DNA from: Streptomyces bikiniensis
Lineage (GTDB): Bacteria; Actinomycetota; Actinomycetes; Streptomycetales; Streptomycetaceae
Assembly (NCBI GenBank): GCA_000716465.1
Contig: JNWL01000051.1
Coordinates: forward strand, 1-42,428
Direction: 5' to 3'
DNA length: 42,428 nucleotides
Part shown: positions 41,092 through 42,428 of the stretch, piece after piece
Position numbering within the stretch: the stretch's first letter is position 1
Layout: each line of letters begins with the position of its first letter
The notes under the pieces: generated by a model
What the model was told of the DNA's origin: nothing
Seen by the model: only the letters and a program-made list of their open reading frames with translations
Database searches by the model: none
Position numbers and translations under genes: made by a program

Positions 41092-42309
41092 TCAGCCGGA
41101 GTCGGCCACGCGCCGCACCGCGAACTCGCCCTCCGCGACCCGGGCCCGCAGCTCCTCGTCCCCGGCGACCTCGCCGGGAGAGCGGACCACCGTGCCGTCG
41201 GCCCGCTGGAGCACCGCGTACCCGCGCTCCAGGGTCGCGGCGGGCGACAGCGCGCGGACCCGCGCCCGCGTGTGCGAGAGCTCCGAGTTGGCCCGGTCGA
41301 GCAGGTGGCCGAGGACCCGCCGGCTGCGGGCGAGCAGCGCGGACACCTCGTCCTCGCGCACCTCGACCATCCGCAGCGGCTGCTCCATGACGGGCCGCGC
41401 GAGCGCGTGCGCCAGGCCGCGTTCCTCCCGGTCCAGGAGCCCCTGCACGGTCCGCAGCGCCCGGTCGCGCAGGCCGCGCACCCGCTCCAGCTCCTCGCCG
41501 ACGTCCGGGACGACCTTCTTGGCCGCGTCCGTCGGCGTCGAGGCGCGCAGGTCGGCCACCAGGTCGAGCAGGGGCGAGTCCGGCTCGTGCCCGATCGCGG
41601 AGACCACCGGCGTACGGCAGTCGGCCACGGCCCGGACGAGCTGCTCGTCCGAGAACGGCAGCAGGTCCTCGACGCTTCCGCCGCCCCGGGCCACGACGAT
41701 CACGTCCACGTCCTCGTCCGCGTCCAGCTCCCGGACCGCCCGGACGACCTGCGGGACGGCCTTCACGCCCTGCACCGCGACGTTCCGCACCTCGAAGGCG
41801 ACGGCGGGCCAGCGGCGGCGCGCGTTCTCCAGGACGTCCCGCTCGGCCGCCGACGCGCGGCCGCAGACGAGGCCGATCCGGCGCGGCAGGAACGGCAGCC
41901 GCTTCTTCCGCCCGGGCGCGAACAGCCCCTCGGCGGCCAGGGTCCGCTTCAGCTGTTCGAGCCGGGCGAGCAGCTCCCCGATCCCGACCGGCTTGATCTC
42001 GGCGGCCCTCAGCGACAGCTGCCCGCGCGGCGCGTACCACTCGGGCTTGGCGTGCACGACGACCCGGGCCCCCTCCGACACGAGGTCCGCGACCGCGTCG
42101 AAGACCTGCCGGTAGCAGGTGACGCCGATCGAGACGTCGTACGAGGGGTCCCGCAGCGTCAGGAAGACGACCCCGGCACCGGGGCGCCGCGACAGCTGCG
42201 TGATCTGCCCCTCAACCCAGACGGCCCCGAGCCGGTCGATCCAGCCCCCGATCATCCGGGAGACCTCGCCGACGGGAAGCGGCGTTTCGGCGGACGTAGT
42301 CAGAGCCAT
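41092..42309 (-). CDS. xseA: Exodeoxyribonuclease VII large subunit
   Basis: 405 aa, complete. N-terminal OB-fold (residues about 9-105: [26 protein letters not shown]), then the catalytic domain with [40 protein letters not shown] and [29 protein letters not shown], the conserved GxGGS...IGHE.D..L block. A long coiled coil and the final [13 protein letters not shown] follow. Nuclease for single-stranded DNA in repair; forms a complex with XseB. Downstream xseB is in the same orientation. Confidence 0.95.
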   Translation of the reverse strand: MALTTSAETPLPVGEVSRMIGGWIDRLGAVWVEGQITQLSRRPGAGVVFLTLRDPSYDVSIGVTCYRQVFDAVADLVSEGARVVVHAKPEWYAPRGQLSLRAAEIKPVGIGELLARLEQLKRTLAAEGLFAPGRKKRLPFLPRRIGLVCGRASAAERDVLENARRRWPAVAFEVRNVAVQGVKAVPQVVRAVRELDADEDVDVIVVARGGGSVEDLLPFSDEQLVRAVADCRTPVVSAIGHEPDSPLLDLVADLRASTPTDAAKKVVPDVGEELERVRGLRDRALRTVQGLLDREERGLAHALARPVMEQPLRMVEVREDEVSALLARSRRVLGHLLDRANSELSHTRARVRALSPAATLERGYAVLQRADGTVVRSPGEVAGDEELRARVAEGEFAVRRVADSG

Positions 42310-42343
42310 GGACCGAGCGTAACGGCGCGGTACGACAACGTCA

Positions 42344-42378
42344 GGACGGCGGACGGCGGACGGCGGACGGAGGACGGA
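42344..42378. repeat. Heptamer tandem repeat upstream of xseA
   Basis: GGACGGC three times, then GGACGGA twice, without gaps; a purine-rich G/C stretch continues to the window end. No gene is visible in 42310-42428. Confidence 0.8.
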
Positions 42379-42428
42379 GGCGGGAGCGGGGGCGGGGGCC
42401 GAGACGGGGACGGGTCCCGGGGAGGGGG

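Overview
The window is about 42.4 kb of very GC-rich DNA. Codons end mostly in G or C, GTG starts are common, and GC-rich hairpin terminators lack long T tails. The gene content is typical of the Streptomyces core chromosome: oxyR/ahpCD, a class I and a class II fumarase, a WhiB protein beside glpX, xseAB, a SpoIIE/RsbW-type phosphatase, PadR plus an ABC exporter, and a PIN-PhoH protein. From memory, the order fumC, class I fum, DUF1707, whiB-like, glpX, DUF4245, reductase, xseBA matches the conserved core arm of S. coelicolor. I could not align it.

Chromosomal left part (1-25720). In order: the end of a polytopic mannosyltransferase, DUF192 and a prepilin peptidase; a 6C-type small RNA followed by GACGTC repeats; an aldo/keto reductase, a cis-prenyltransferase, PIN-PhoH, a secreted lytic transglycosylase, an AI-2E-type exporter and a membrane-anchored protein. 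Then the peroxide-stress divergon (ahpD-ahpC facing oxyR); a padR-ABC exporter operon; a class A penicillin-binding protein; a GAF-PP2C-HATPase phosphatase; DUF402; fumC; a secreted SGNH hydrolase with a lectin tail; a lipoprotein; and a secreted HAD phosphatase.

Integrated element (25712-34905, about 9.2 kb). A large serine recombinase element sits in the 3' end of the class I fumarase gene. The 9-bp core GAAGAAGTC occurs at both ends. The displaced original fumarase tail (25580-25720) lies outside the left end, and the element supplies a homologous replacement tail at the right end, so the fumarase frame stays open. Inside there are two converging arms. The rightward arm holds a probably leaderless integrase, a small predicted winged-helix protein behind a 33-bp repeat/promoter, an ~860-bp hairpin-rich non-coding tract with two families of repeated RNA-like units, a small zinc finger, and an HK97-type major capsid gene. 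The capsid gene is broken by an IS5-family insertion after codon 21; removing the IS restores the frame exactly. The leftward arm holds an XRE/DUF5753 regulator with DUF6879 and a 68-aa partner, a chain of overlapping mini-genes rich in CxxC motifs, DUF397 and a 56-aa zinc ribbon. No portal, terminase or protease gene is present, so this looks like a capsid-bearing satellite or a decayed prophage, not a complete phage.

Chromosomal right part (34906-42428). Class I fumarase, DUF1707/LiaF-like protein, WhiB-like regulator, glpX behind a 20-bp tandem repeat, DUF4245, a RutE/HadB-type nitroreductase, and xseB/xseA separated by an 80-bp array of ten octamers. The two fumarases and the FBPase II put central carbon metabolism on both sides of the element.
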